From contig QCXZ01000064.1 in assembly GCA_025024175.1 (NCBI GenBank), positions 55,325,325 to 55,389,324 on the forward strand: a stretch of 64,000 nucleotides of DNA. The letters run 5' to 3'. The translations under genes were made by a program, and so were the position numbers. The notes beneath the pieces are model-generated. The model did not search any database, was not told the origin of the DNA, and saw only the letters and a list, made by a program, of their open reading frames with translations. This DNA comes from Rhyzopertha dominica. Taxonomy: Eukaryota; Arthropoda; Insecta; Coleoptera; Bostrichidae. The number at the start of each line of letters is the position of its first letter. The first letter of the stretch is position 1. Positions 10,622 through 22,225 of this stretch are shown here, piece after piece.

Positions 10622-11545
10622 TATACAGGATGTTTCACGAATGATAATTACCCTGACGAAATTAAAAATGCAACCCAAAATACATTTGCGGAGGTAACGT
10701 TGATAATTGTTCATCGTCTTAATAAATATAAAATGTGTAGAGAGCTGTATAAATTCGTAAATTTTGACATAAACTTCAATCATTTGCTTTAAGTAAATTC
10801 GGTATTGTAAAACAAATTTTATTTTTGAAAAATGTTTATTCAATAACATTAATGTAATAAATGCTCAAAATGTCGCCCTCCGCTGTTTTCATAAGATTGA
10901 ATTCCTGCCCAAAACGATTTTTTAACATGCATTAACATTTCTGGAGTGATGGATCTACATGCATCACGTATTTTATTTTCTAAATGTTCTACACTTTCAT
11001 TTGGTGTTTGGTATACTTGCTCTTTTACCATTCTCCACAGAAAAAATCCCAAGGAGTAAGGTCCGGGCTTCTCGGTGGGCAAGGATTAGTTGAACCTCTA
11101 CCTATCCATCGGTTAGGCAAAACCAAATCAAGATGATTTCGCACTATTCTATGATAATACGCAGGTGCCCCATCTTATTGGAACCATAGATTCTGTCTTA
11201 CTTGAAAATTTACATTTTGGAGAAGTACCGGTAAAATGTTTGTTAAAAAATTTAGATAAGTATTGCAGTTTAAACTATCGCGAAAAAATAAGGCCCAACA
11301 ATTTGATTCCCCAATATTCCGCACCAGACATTCGTCAAGTAGATTGTTTGAAAATGTCCTTCTCGAATCCAACGTGGATTTTCTTACGCATAATAATGCA
11401 TGTTATGTTTGTTAACGGCACCATTATTAGAAAATCTTGCTTCATCTGAGAAGCAAATGTTTTCATAACATCTCACAATCAAATTTTGATGTTAACTAAA
11501 AAAAGTTACAGAAAGCCAGTCTTTTAGGATAATATAGATGACAGA
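10622..11545 (-). mobile_element. Tc1/mariner-type transposon, family C copy 1 (5'-truncated)
   Basis: The left end (TATACAGGATGTTTCACGAA) is the 3' end of the element and matches the termini of the complete copy at 56974-58235. Homology to that copy runs to about 11545 and then stops, so the coding 5' third and the second terminal repeat are absent. Orientation is minus. Confidence 0.8.
10849..11460 (-). pseudogene. Tc1/mariner transposase, family C copy 1, C-terminal part
   Basis: The 11372-11175 frame gives DSRRTFSNNLLDECLVRN and LNFLTNILPVLLQNVNFQ, shared almost word for word with the 57.7-kb copy. The 11082-10849 frame gives GFFLWRMVKEQVYQ and ends SGGRHFEHLLH, the typical C-terminus of this transposase group. 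The DNA around 11440-11455 encodes the CFSDEARF motif with the first catalytic Asp. The two copies are complementary: this one keeps a C-terminal segment of ~50 codons that copy 2 has deleted. Confidence 0.8.
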
Positions 11546-11713
11546 TCAAAGAAACTTTTTGAAATGTCACTACATCCAGCCACAAAGTGCAATTTTCAAC
11601 TACTTTGTTTAGTGAAAAAACTATCCCAAAAACAAGTGCATCGATAAATCTGAAAAACTAATCGATTTTTATCTATTAATCGATTTTCTTATGTCAGTCA
11701 GTATTATATGGTA
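11546..11713. other. Short unassigned gap
   Basis: Nothing recognised. It separates the mariner fragment from the hAT miniature element. Confidence 0.4.
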
Positions 11714-11721
11714 TGTCTACG

Positions 11722-12343
11722 CAAGGGCGGATCCAGGGGAAAGGTCTTGGGGGTCATGACCCCCCTCCCTGGACCTATGCTGGGTATAGTTCGACCACTA
11801 ATAATTTTTCTAATGTAATTGATATATTTCATAAAATAAATACTTTCTATAATGGCGAGCGCATACATGCATGAACAACACGCACTATTAACTGTTTTTA
11901 ATAGAAAAAACACAACGTCGCAATTTATTCCCGGCAACATAGTTTTGGGGGAAACTGAATTGGACTGGATGTCAACCCTTAGTGCCTTACCTGTGACGAT
12001 TTAATTTTATTATCATTGATTGTTTTACCATTACTCAACAAATTCATTTCTTTAATGAGATAAAAGCAACACGTGATTGTTAGTTTCATTTGTGCATTCG
12101 ATGAATTCCTGAGTTTTTGAACTGGACTGCGCCTTCAGAGAAACGTAGCGACTGAAGTAGATTGAAGTTAGAATTCGATTCACAAGAAGATAAAAAACGA
12201 AAAATTAATTTTGCTATTCGATTAAAATTATTTCAACTTATAACAATAAAATACTATTTCTTTTTTAATTAGATTATTTTAATAAATTGTAGCTCGTCCT
12301 GACTAGGTGACCCCCCCTGATCTGAAAGCTGGATCCGCCCTTG
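11722..12343. mobile_element. hAT-like miniature element with perfect 8-bp duplication
   Basis: Terminal inverted repeat CAAGGGCGGATCCAG at the left (11722) and its near complement CTGGATCCGCCCTTG at the right (12343 end). The 8 bp TGTCTACG flank it exactly on both sides (11714-11721 and 12344-12351). No transposase frame: 622 bp, so a non-autonomous miniature element. hAT membership is inferred from the duplication length and the CAAGGGCGGATC-type end. Confidence 0.88.
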
Positions 12344-12351
12344 TGTCTACG

Positions 12352-13439
12352 TTACGGTGCAAGTCTTTGTACTCATATAAATTGCATTTATTTTAAAGAC
12401 AATTAATGTAGAATCATTAAAGTATGGACGGGCTATAATACTTATAATTCAATTATAGAATATACTCAACTTAAATGTAGTGTTACCTATTAAGTAAATG
12501 ATATATCAGACGCAGATTATAGCACGTATGGAGCAGTAAAGGTATTTTAAAGCTTTGCTAGCTCATAAACCAGGTTATTTCAATATACGTAATGCCCATT
12601 GCACTGATTCTCGGAAAAAATGCAAGTTGCGCCACTGAATATAAAAATTAGAATGAGATGGAAATACCTATTGAACGGTGCGAGTCAATAAACGTAACAG
12701 GAATTGGAAATAATTTATCGACACGGTGACGTGACAAAACCCGTTGGCAACGGCAAGATTAATGTCACGGGTCAAAAACAAAACAACATCGCTGTTGCGG
12801 CAGGTTAATGCGTCGTTATTTATTATTTTTGCAACCGGCTGTCACTTCAGTTTGTTTTTCTTTAGTGGCTGACTGAAAAACTGCCATTTGGATATTGCTA
12901 CAATGCAGTGATCCCTTTTACATTTTTTACACACCCAACCATTCGAATGGTGACCGGTGTTCACTTTTGACGGTTGTAACACGTGCAGGAGTTTCAGGTG
13001 TCCGCCTCATATTGTGCCTTGTTGGAATTACGCGCTTTGAAAACGTTTTCCATGTAAAACGACCTGCAGCGAAGGAATGCGCTGAACCCATCACGCTTTG
13101 AGCCTGGGATCCCAGCCAGGATGCCATCGAAATAGGGTACGCAGAGTAAAAGGGAAAATCAAGTTAAGTTAATCCTTTTTCAGGTTCTGGCCTCAGAGAG
13201 ATAAATTTAAATCTGATTCGTCCAGATCCTCTTTTGTCTGTAGCGGGCCTATCAGGTTAAATACACCTTTGCCTATCATACGTGAATGTGGTGACATTAA
13301 GAAAGTAAAAAAATTTTTATGTCGCCTACAGTAACTAACAATCACTTAAGGTCCTCCAAATCTGTGACAAATCGGGTCAAAATCTATTATATAAAAGACC
13401 ATAATTTTTCAGAGCAATATGATCTTTATGATTTATATA
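12352..13439. other. Unassigned; GC-richer block at about 12700-13110
   Basis: Overlapping open frames occur on both strands at 12895-13127 (68 and 66 codons), but neither resembles a known domain. Balanced base composition and lack of repeats make a conserved non-coding or lost-exon origin possible. Confidence 0.3.
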
Positions 13440-14085
13440 TTTAACAAATTTGAGCTCGATGCTCTATCAAAATATGGGGCTTCACACTAGAGCTTAGGGT
13501 TACGAATTTGGTCGTTTATCAAGCTTAAGGCTTTGCACTGACGCTTAAAGGTCTGAATTGAAACTCAAGGTACTTTATTAAGACTTGAAGCTTTGTACAG
13601 GAGCTTTTGGCTCCACATTTAAGCTTAAGGCTCTATCAAAGCTCAATATTTTACACTGGGGCTTGGAGCTCAGAATTTTATCTTGAGTCTATTTATGAAA
13701 GCTTGATACTTTACCTGGAGTTAGGGCTCCCAACTTGAGCATGATGCTCCTTATCAAATCTTGAGGGTTTATACTGAATTTTAGGGCTCTGAATTTGTAC
13801 TTAAGGCTCTTTGTCAAAACACTGGAGGTTGAGGCTAAGAATCTGAGCTTGAGGTCTTTTATTAAGCTTGAGGTCTTGCACTGGAGTTTAAGGGTCCGAA
13901 TTTGAACTCAAAGGCTTTTTATCAAAGCTTGAGGGGTTGCACTGGAGCTTAGGGCGACGAATTTGAGCTTTATGTTTTTTATCAAAGCTTAGGGTTTTGC
14001 ACTGGGACTTGGGGGCTTCGAACTTAAGCTTGAGGTGCTTTATTAAAGCTTGACAATTTGCACTCAAAATTTGAGCTTGAGGCAC
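13440..14085. repeat. Degenerate minisatellite, ~60-bp unit, about 11 copies
   Basis: Each unit has the same order of short blocks: AATTTGAGCTTGAGG, then CTTTATCAAAGCTTGAGG, then TTGCACTGGAGCTTAGGG, then a short CTCCG/CG-type end. Units are roughly 50-61 bp and 70-90% alike by eye, with several shortened copies. Because 60 bp is 20 codons, an open frame of 65 codons appears on the minus strand (13888-14085) with 20-residue periodicity. I treat that as a by-product. Confidence 0.85.
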
Positions 14086-16800
14086 AAATATTGATAATTT
14101 GCTGTCAATCCATCAAGTACTTTAAAATATAACTATTTATGACTATTTGTCATTGTCATTATAGAAGTTACATTATTTTATTAATTTTTAATTTTAATTA
14201 TATTACGACTGTTATCATATTACAATGTAATATCCACTCACAGCACAATCAATCAATTAATTAATTAATTAATTAACCATTAATTCTCTTTTTTTTTCGA
14301 AAATTGTTAATTCAGGGTTGGAACTCAGTCGCAACGCGAGTTTTAGGGGTATGGTAGAAATGTAGCTGCGGGGGGGTCCACCAGAACCAGCAAAATTTTT
14401 AAAAGTGGTCTATGAGAAGAAAAAGTTTGGAAACTTTCGCTCTTGGATTACATAGACAGCGCAGTGCGTAAGACCAGAATGATGATTGTATCTGAACTAC
14501 AGAACTAATGTCAAAATTCGAATACAACTTGAAATCCCGAAAAACTAAGCCGATCCAAATCCACTGGAAAATGGACAAAAATAACACTACACCTATTTTC
14601 ACACAGACATTTGAAAGGTTTGCAATCCACCAAAAAATCACGTAGCTATCCACAAGTTTTAACTTGATCTCTTATGATTTGTCTAAATTGTCATTGTCGC
14701 CGGAAATTGAGCAACGACATCAGATATTAATGAAAACATAAAGCTAAATCACGAATATATTTTTAACTATCAACTTTAGTTTCACCAATCTCTAATTAGC
14801 ATGTTATGCCGCGTCCTTCAAACAGACTGGCACAAGCTTTTTCATATTATCGATTCTATGGTAATTGTTGCTCAGTTTGGTAAATATTGGGGATGATACG
14901 CCCTATTTATTAGCCTGCACTGGAATAATCTGCGTGACAATGTTGAATTCAATCGGTGTAGCATTTGCAATTTGGTATCAACGGATTAAACTGATAAATG
15001 TATGTATTCATAGTTTCCGGTTATAGGTTAGATCCAATTGAAATCTGTCGAGCGTACAGAAATGCATCAAAGCGGAACAACCACTAAATGCGACAGCTGG
15101 ATGTAGATAACATTATCAATAATTCAAAGCTTTCCTGTAATGCCTTAATCCCGAATCAAGTAGTAAACATTACTACGTGAATGCGAAAGTAATGTCTCTG
15201 CTTAGACATACTTCATAGCATGTTAATAAAAATGGCAGATTTCGTTTTTTTTTTATTTTCACGATGGTTTATAAGTTCAAAGAGACTGAAGTTGTACAAG
15301 AAAATGTACGTACGTCTATGGAGTATTGAAAAACATCCAGGCGCCTGGCTATTTATCAGTGATTTAAAAGAAACCCATTTTTGCGGCATGCGAATGGGGT
15401 CCGGATTTTGGTGGTTTTATTTAATAAAGAAAATTAATTATACCAACGATATACGCTGAAATGCTGCAGTTTAAGACATCTCTTTCAAAATCACTTTGTA
15501 TATAGCTTATATCGTTAAATATTTCGCTTTTTGTCAGAAAACCTTGCATGGAATCATAGTTGCCAATTTATAAAATCTTTAATTGTGAGTGCTGCATTAC
15601 CTTTCAGCTGCAGTATATTTACTTTCATAATAATGAGTGGCAATTAGGTACGTAAAGCGTTTAAGGCGTCCATTAATGAAAATGGATAATCATTTTATGA
15701 TATTTGGAAACTATCATGATACATGTACCTTGTATAACCTATAGATTCTTATGTAGCTTGTAGGAACTTGTTAGGCAGGGTTGCTAGAGTTTAGTTTCGT
15801 GTAACTAAATTTGTTGAGTTTAAATTATAGATCACGGACTCTTCAACATCTGCGTTGCTTACTCACTACGTAATATGGTTACGGATGTCGAAAACATCAA
15901 TTTTTATTTGTAAATCGTATACCCTTGTTGATGTAAACAAACATTAACTATAATCTTAGACTTGTAGACTACTGAAGACTAATCGAACGGAGCTGTCATC
16001 AAATAATGTTTCCCCTTCCTAACCTCAACTTAGTAATAATTGCTTTGCATAAAAGTCCATTGTACCCACCTAACATAACAAACTTGCAAAACATGGAGCA
16101 CATGAGAACGATACCTAAATCAATAAATAATTAAGCAAATAAGGCATCTGAGCTTTATATTTAAGCCTTTGGTGAGGTAGTAACACATATATGTATGTAC
16201 TGTTTCATTGTTTTCGAAGTGTTTATCGAATATTTAAACAACTTGATATATACACACCATTTGGTTCCGCTTCCGGCCACCATACCCTATATACATATTA
16301 TGACATTTTTTGAATCCGCGTGATATTTAATTATCACCTTCTTAAGAGTATATGCATCTAGTTTTAGACTTACCTNTTCACTGATAGCTAACATTATGTC
16401 ATTTGCGCGGTGTTGGTAAAAATTTGAACATTTTCAAAACGAAAAATAACAGAATGATTACATTGAAGCACTGGATTCCGTATAGAATTTTTTGGATTAT
16501 TAATTACGTAGAATTCAGTTATAAACTTGTTTTTTTTTAATAGAACGGAATAACTATTTTTCTCCATCAGGAGCAGAATTTAATATATCTTCTTTTTAAT
16601 TCCAACATATTTGGTCCTGTTCCTAAATGTTCAGGAAATATTTGTGATTTTCTATTGATGTTTTTTTGTTAATATATAAGAAGTAAGCGTTGGCAGTTGT
16701 TTTTATGCTTACAGTAAAGTCATCACCACTAGCAAAGTAAAAATTCGTTTGTGTTTAATTTTTAATATAAAGCGTGATTTTTTTATAAACATAAAGCTTT
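14086..16800. other. Unassigned AT-rich sequence with an (ATTA)n tract
   Basis: An ATTA/TTAA microsatellite lies at about 14251-14275. Otherwise no gene, RNA or bounded repeat was recognised. Open frames at 14399-14653 (minus) and 15220-15459 (plus) have no visible domain. Confidence 0.4.
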
Positions 16801-17090
16801 ACTTTAAACAGACAAAGAATTTTAATATATTCAAAAATACGTAAACTTTTGTTTACAGGGGGGGAATTTAATATAAGTTTTTAATGAGTATAACCTACCT
16901 TCTTGGAGGAGTGAACCCCTTCAAAAATTTTAAATGGAATTACCCTTCTTATAAAACATGATCACAAACAGTATGCCCATGTAATTATTTTTACTTTTTT
17001 CATTCATTTACGGGGATTAAATCAACCTATACTACTCAACAAGTTATTCATTGATTAAATATTTTGGACTTCTTCAACAAACTGAGATTT
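16801..17090 (+). repeat. Dispersed repeat, copy shared with 63664-64000
   Basis: Shares AAACTTTTG-TTACAGGGGG, then AAGTTTTTAATG, then CCCCTTCAAAAATTTTAAATG and ATATTTTGGACTT in the same order with the right end of the window. Copies are heavily diverged. The copy at 63664 begins TACCGGGTGATATTTTG, suggesting a TA-type transposon; this copy has lost its start. Confidence 0.65.
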
Positions 17091-19856
17091 TGGGGGGCTG
17101 CAATAGAAATTTGCCCTTACTAGATCCTACATTTAAAAAAAAAACTTGTTAAGAAAATACTTAAAATTTTCTTTCCGCACTAGAAAATTTCTGCTGGTTT
17201 GTGTTTTCTTTTGCTTTTTCAATTTTCAAGTTTTTGAAATGAGAACGTTCGAGCCACAGCCGCAGCAAAAATGGGCTATGTATTTGACTGCCGGGACGGC
17301 AGAAATAGGTTTTATTTAGGGTTTTAGCAGTTTTGCTAGTGCCTTAGCAAGAGTGTCCAACAAACGGCACCCTAATAATGTGGTAGGTACATTCCCAATC
17401 CGGTGCGGAAATTCCAAGGTGCTGGATTTGTATAAATTAAAAAAAACAGTAAATCTATGTAATAAGGTCTTGTATTTCCATGATTTTGTTTACACTAATT
17501 TTGGCACTACAATAAATTCTTGTATTTTTCATTAATATTGGCTTCCTAAGACAATAAAGGACAGATACCTCATAATATTAAATAATAATAATGTGAGAAT
17601 GAAATTTTAAGTATTTTTACTTAATTTTTGGATTCTAATATGGCCAATTTATTTGTGGCTCCAAACATTACATTTTGTTGATAAAATCCAAAACATGCAA
17701 TTTAATAGGCAACAGGCTTCATAGTAACTATTGATTTACTTCCCGATAAGCTTTCAAATCATGTTCCATTAGATGGGTGTTTCTACCCGGCTAAAAGAGA
17801 AGTAACAATTGTAATACACACAGAGTACTGCATTAGAAATTGCAACTCTAATATTAAGGAGAAGCAAACTTCACACAATGACAGTCTTGCCAGTGGATTT
17901 TGTTAAAATCTTAAAAAAAATAATTATTTTACTAGCTAGATCATATGGACAGAACAGTCAAAGTTTGAAAAAAATGGTTTATTCAACAGTTACAATTATT
18001 ATTTTTGATCCAACGGTATTCCCCATGTAAGATTCTTGGAGCTTGTCGGTAAAAGATAAAATTTTAATTTCAGAAACGTAATCAGCGTAAGTTGGATACA
18101 TACATATACAATAATAGGCTCTGTAAACTTTCACCCTAATCCCATCTTTTATAATCCCTTCATTTTGGGGTATATCAAAGATCGGATGAACTATGGTGCA
18201 CTTCTAAATTACTTCGAAGGGACGATTTTTATAAAACTAAATGATGTTCTTTATCGCCTCCTGGAGCTATTACAATACAGCAATATTCGATCGCCTGTCT
18301 AATATTTATCGCACCAAGAAATAAAGAATCCAAGTACACCCCCCCCTCGCAGGTCGTTTCACTTTCAAAATCCAAGGCTTTACAATACCCATATGATCAC
18401 AAAAAAACGATATTAGAATATAATACGAGGTGTGTACAATGCTTTGGATCGTTAAGCAATTTGGAGGGATACACATTTTCGCATTCTTAAAAGAACTGAA
18501 AAATGTATATTCCGAAACGGTAAAGCATTAGAACATTTAATTTAGTTTAGTTTTTATGATGTGTTTGTTGTCATTATTTCTGTTCCTATTTTGTTTTAAT
18601 TGTTATTAATTCTGCAGCTTTATTTTCGTTACAATGATGATTCGGTAAATTACCCATTGCCAAATTTGATTAGTGATTATACATTTTTCTATGCTGTTTA
18701 TATTGTGGTATTAATTTCCCACGGAAGTAGCAAAAATCTCAAAAAATACTACTAATATTTCCTAAACATCTCTGGAATTAAACCATGACATATTTTATAA
18801 AAATAGAAGCGCATTAAATATTCTCCGAGCGAGTAAAAACTAATAACGTTATTAAAGCAAAAAATTCGATAAAAATTTTTCAAACAAACCATAAAATTAA
18901 AAACAGGTTAAGTCTGTCTTAGACCACATATTAATTAACAGATTGACAATTAAATTTAACTAGATTAAAAAAAAATATATTATAATGTATATAGTGTTCC
19001 ATTTAAATTATTAACGATCTTGACAACAACTTCTGGTCTTTGGAAATTGGATATAATTTAAATGAAATAAACCCCGAATATGACACTTTATATTTCTAAT
19101 AAAAGTTCTTTGTGGCACACCCCCTTAATAGCTTTTGCGGCCAACTTGTATAAGGAAAAGAAAAATGAGGAAGCACAAGTCGAAATGATTAACGGTAAAG
19201 TATTAACAGCTGATTAGGTAAGAATAAATTTTGAGACTGTTGTAAGCATACATAATTCTAGCACAACTCCATACCTACATATCTAAAACATAACTAGTGA
19301 GCCCTAATAATATAAAAAGTTAAAAGAAGGAGTTAAAATCACGTAGAATTATTTTACCCTCGTGCGTAATTTCTTTGACAACTAATTTAGGAAATTCCGC
19401 GTTAATTATATACTCTTACCCTTAAGGTTCCTTTTCTCGAACACATATCTCCTTCCAATGTTTAATACTGTTGCGGAACGAATATGTTCCCCCCGGGGTA
19501 GCTGCAGAGCGGAAGAGCCCCCTTCCACAAAACGTTCACGTAGCGGCATAATCACAAGGCTTACCTGCAAAAGGAAAAGAGTTTAAGTGTAATCCGACGG
19601 TAGTCTGCAGATTATGTTGAGCTTTATTCCGTATAAACCGGAGTTGATAGTTTTAACTGGTGAATTCAGTCGGAAGTCGTTTAGGAAGAAGGCAGTTTTG
19701 TTTGCAGTGACCCCATAGTATTGCAGCGGCAATGGAACGAGACTTTCGAGGGACAGCAAGCAAGCGAGACGTCATTGACCTGATAAAAAAGAATCTAACG
19801 ACGAAAAAGGAACTACCTACCTATTAGATATACACGAAATACTTGAAAAAAGATAA
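17091..19856. other. Unassigned AT-rich sequence
   Basis: Nothing recognised with confidence. At 19440-19850 there is a GC-richer segment with a minus-strand 'ttttccttttgcag|gtaag' sequence near 19563-19580 that looks like splice-site material. No frame supports an exon, and the segment may belong to the 3' flank of the adjacent Penelope-like element. Confidence 0.35.
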
Positions 19857-20144
19857 CTATAAAATAGCCTTCCAAATGTCACCTAACTCATAATTTCTAC
19901 AATCCCTATTAAAATTATTAGTATTCCTACAAATTTCAATAGCTTCTTTTATAAGACGTTTGTGATAATATTTTTCTCTATGTAAAATTTTCGTTTTATC
20001 AAAGTCAATCATGTGTTTAGTCAAATATGAATGTTCAGCTACGGAAGATTTATCTATCTGTTGCAACCTAGTAGCACGTACGTGTTCTTTCAAACGCGTA
20101 CCTACTTCTCTTTTAGTTTGACCTATGTAAACACTTGCCGCAAG
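19857..20144 (-). pseudogene. Penelope-like element, GIY-YIG endonuclease domain
   Basis: Carries VYIGQTKREVGTRLKEH (the nuclease core with its conserved Arg), AEHSYLTKHMIDFDKT, ILHREKYYHKRLIKEAIEI and NRDCRNYELGDIWKAIL to the stop at 19857. The domain itself is intact in this frame but is cut off from the reverse transcriptase by the frameshift just upstream. It would nick the insertion target. Confidence 0.87.
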
Positions 20145-20619
20145 AACATGTAATTTTGTAAACACCTTCACTCTCTAAATGTACTTTATCTTTAGTAGAA
20201 CTTAAAATTTTATCTAAATTATTATATGTACTATCAACAACTAAAATATCGTGTTTTCTAAGCATCCTCTTTAATTTTTCCGAAAGGCCTTGTACATAAG
20301 GCAAACTCAACTTCAACTTACTTTGTCGTCGCTGGGAATTTAATTGATCTGGATGAGCACTTCTATTAAAAACTGACCAAATATTCTTACTACTATAACC
20401 ATTTCTCACTAGCGCTGATTTAAGATGATATATTTCTTTTTGTAAAGAACTTTCGTCTGATATCCTTTGTGCTCTAACAAATAACGTCCTTATAAGACTA
20501 TTCTTTTGAGAGGGAAGGTGGTGAGATGTGGCATGTAAATATCTGTCTGTGTGTGTTGGTTTTCTGTACACCTTGTGCCCTAACTGTCCAGTGTTCATTC
20601 TGTAAATTTGGACATCCAA
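20113..20619 (-). pseudogene. Penelope-like element, RT thumb and linker region
   Basis: Continues the element after the deleted catalytic box: SLPFLDVQIYRM, VYRKPTHTDRYLHATSHH and HPSQK-type residues, then a long basic linker, ending KITCSCGK, the cysteine-containing lead-in to the GIY-YIG nuclease. A single-base frame change around 20140-20150 then shifts coding into the next frame. Confidence 0.85.
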
Positions 20620-20697
20620 AAAAGGTAAACTACCATTCCATATTAAATTTTATGTCAGGAATTTGACTGTTCAAATGAATTTAGAAACCTACCCAAC

Positions 20698-21279
20698 TCA
20701 GTTATACCTATACCAACATTTTGGCTTAAACTGAAAACTGTTTATCGCTACCTGTTCAAAATTTTCCATAAACAAATTGGCTACTACAGGACTTAGAGGT
20801 GAACCCATTGCACAACCTGATTTTTGTTCATAAAAATTATCGTTCCATAAGAAATAAGTAGATTTTAAACAATGTTCACGTAATCTGGTTATCGTGTCAC
20901 CCAGGAGATCGCTATTAAGCTTGGATTTGATGATGTCTATCGTTTCAGGGATGNGTACTTTCGTAAATAAAGAAACCACGTCAAAACTAAAATATCGCCT
21001 TCTGAAACTTCTTATAATATCAATAAAGTCTGAACAATTTTTGATGAAACCACTGGTTTTTCCTACATAAGGTTTTAAATAGTTAACACAAAATTTTGCC
21101 AAACTGTAACAAGGACTGCCAATCGTATTGACTATGGGTCTTAACGGGACATTGGTTTTATGGATTTTGGGCAAACCATACAATTTTGGTACCTTGCAAT
21201 TGGAAACAGTTAAAAGAGACTTCTCCTCATTCGAAAGATTTGGACTTTTCGTAGTCTCAACCCAGCTGGGAATGTCCAT
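20698..21279 (-). pseudogene. Penelope-like reverse transcriptase, N-terminal and palm parts
   Basis: Recognisable features in order: KLYGLPKIHKTNVPLRPIV, the palm motif A FDVVSLFTKV with its catalytic Asp (one ambiguous base follows), and the GCAMGSPLSPVVANLFMENFE motif. The frame reaches KCWYRY and then fails exactly where the YVDD catalytic box should be: about 30 nt appear deleted, and coding resumes in another frame with IHLNSQIPDIKF. Without the two Asp residues of that box the enzyme could not polymerise. The protein would copy element RNA primed from a nicked target. Confidence 0.88.
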
Positions 21280-21325
21280 AATTTGTAATATTTTGTTGAA
21301 TTCTTCAAAACCGCAACAATTTTAA

Positions 21326-21818
21326 GTTTAAGTCCACAACATTGGGAAATTCTTCTGTTAGCTATAGCGATATCATAATATGTCTAGTACTCGTTGTTCA
21401 GCTACAGCTGTTCGTGGCCCATTTGTCGAAAAGAAACTGTAAGAACTGTTCAAAACTTTTGCGAATATGTGCTGAACTTTTGGATTTGGTTTAAAGTTCA
21501 GGTAAAACCAATACTGTAAGCAAGAGAAGTTATAATGGTCGACATTTGCAGACAGATTAAAAATAAACAACAGAAATGTCAAATACCAGAAATATTTTTT
21601 CAAAACACAGTAAATTCTACAAATTGTGCTATGTACGGGTATTCATTATAATTCTATTGACGATGTTAACGTCAAATTAGGTTTATTTTCAAATATCCAG
21701 CTATTTATAAAGAAAAATTACATGTGACACAGAATAAATTAGTAAAATATTATGAAACAAATATTTTTATCAATATTTTTAATGAAAATGATCATCTGCA
21801 AGCTACAGAGGAAGCAAC
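21326..21818. other. Unassigned gap between Penelope-like and R1-type elements
   Basis: AT-rich, no recognised feature. The last 14 bp before the R1-type element (21819-21832) are the left copy of its target duplication. Confidence 0.4.
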
Positions 21819-21830
21819 TATCCATTAGAA

Positions 21831-21832
<2 letters not shown>

Positions 21833-21874
<42 letters not shown>

Positions 21875-21879
21875 NTTTT
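21833..21879 (-). repeat. Poly(A) tail of the R1-type retrotransposon
   Basis: About 47 bases of T on the plus strand (A on the element strand) with one ambiguous base, ending at the left target duplication. This is the 3' end of the element. Confidence 0.9.
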
Positions 21880-22225
21880 ATTACCACACAAGCTACATAA
21901 CCCGTTGCCTGACAATTTATAACGGGTTGTCTTATCCTCAACATTTTTGTTTTTACAAAAGTAGAACATTTCGCGCACTTATTACCGTACTGTATTGTTC
22001 CCTTTTTTTTTAGTCCTAATTTTAATGGTAAGAGTAAAGCTATCTCTAATAATTACAACTAAATTATTATTCTACTAAACCCGTCATTTCCGGTGGACAC
22101 CAGGGTTCCAGGATGTTATCCGGTCCCGAGCACACACCTTGCCGATTAATTCTTGGTCCAGGTTATCCAGACGAGTCACCTGATGTGACGACCCTACGGA
22201 ACCCGAACCTTCTATCCAATCAGTA

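Larger units (their letters stand above)
19857..21325 (-). mobile_element. Penelope-like retroelement, 5'-truncated and broken
   Basis: Minus-strand reverse transcriptase followed by a GIY-YIG nuclease, the domain order of Penelope-like elements. Coding continues upstream from the Met at 21279 to about 21325 (CGFEEFNKILQI), where a stop and unrelated sequence follow. Three breaks split the reading frame. Neither terminal repeat was identified. Confidence 0.88.

Noticed and set aside
13888..14085. 65-codon minus-strand frame with repeated residues
   Set aside because: Periodicity follows from the 60-bp minisatellite, and no other evidence of coding exists.
14250..14277. Possible CRISPR-like or regulatory array at the ATTA repeats
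   Set aside because: A plain tetranucleotide microsatellite without spacers, in a eukaryotic genome.
19440..19850. Candidate exon with splice-like CAG|GTAAG on the minus strand
   Set aside because: Acceptor-like and donor-like signals coincide at the same point, leaving no exon, and no coding frame fits.
21739..21978. Lysine-rich minus-strand frame
   Set aside because: It is only translation of the poly(A) tail of the R1-type element.
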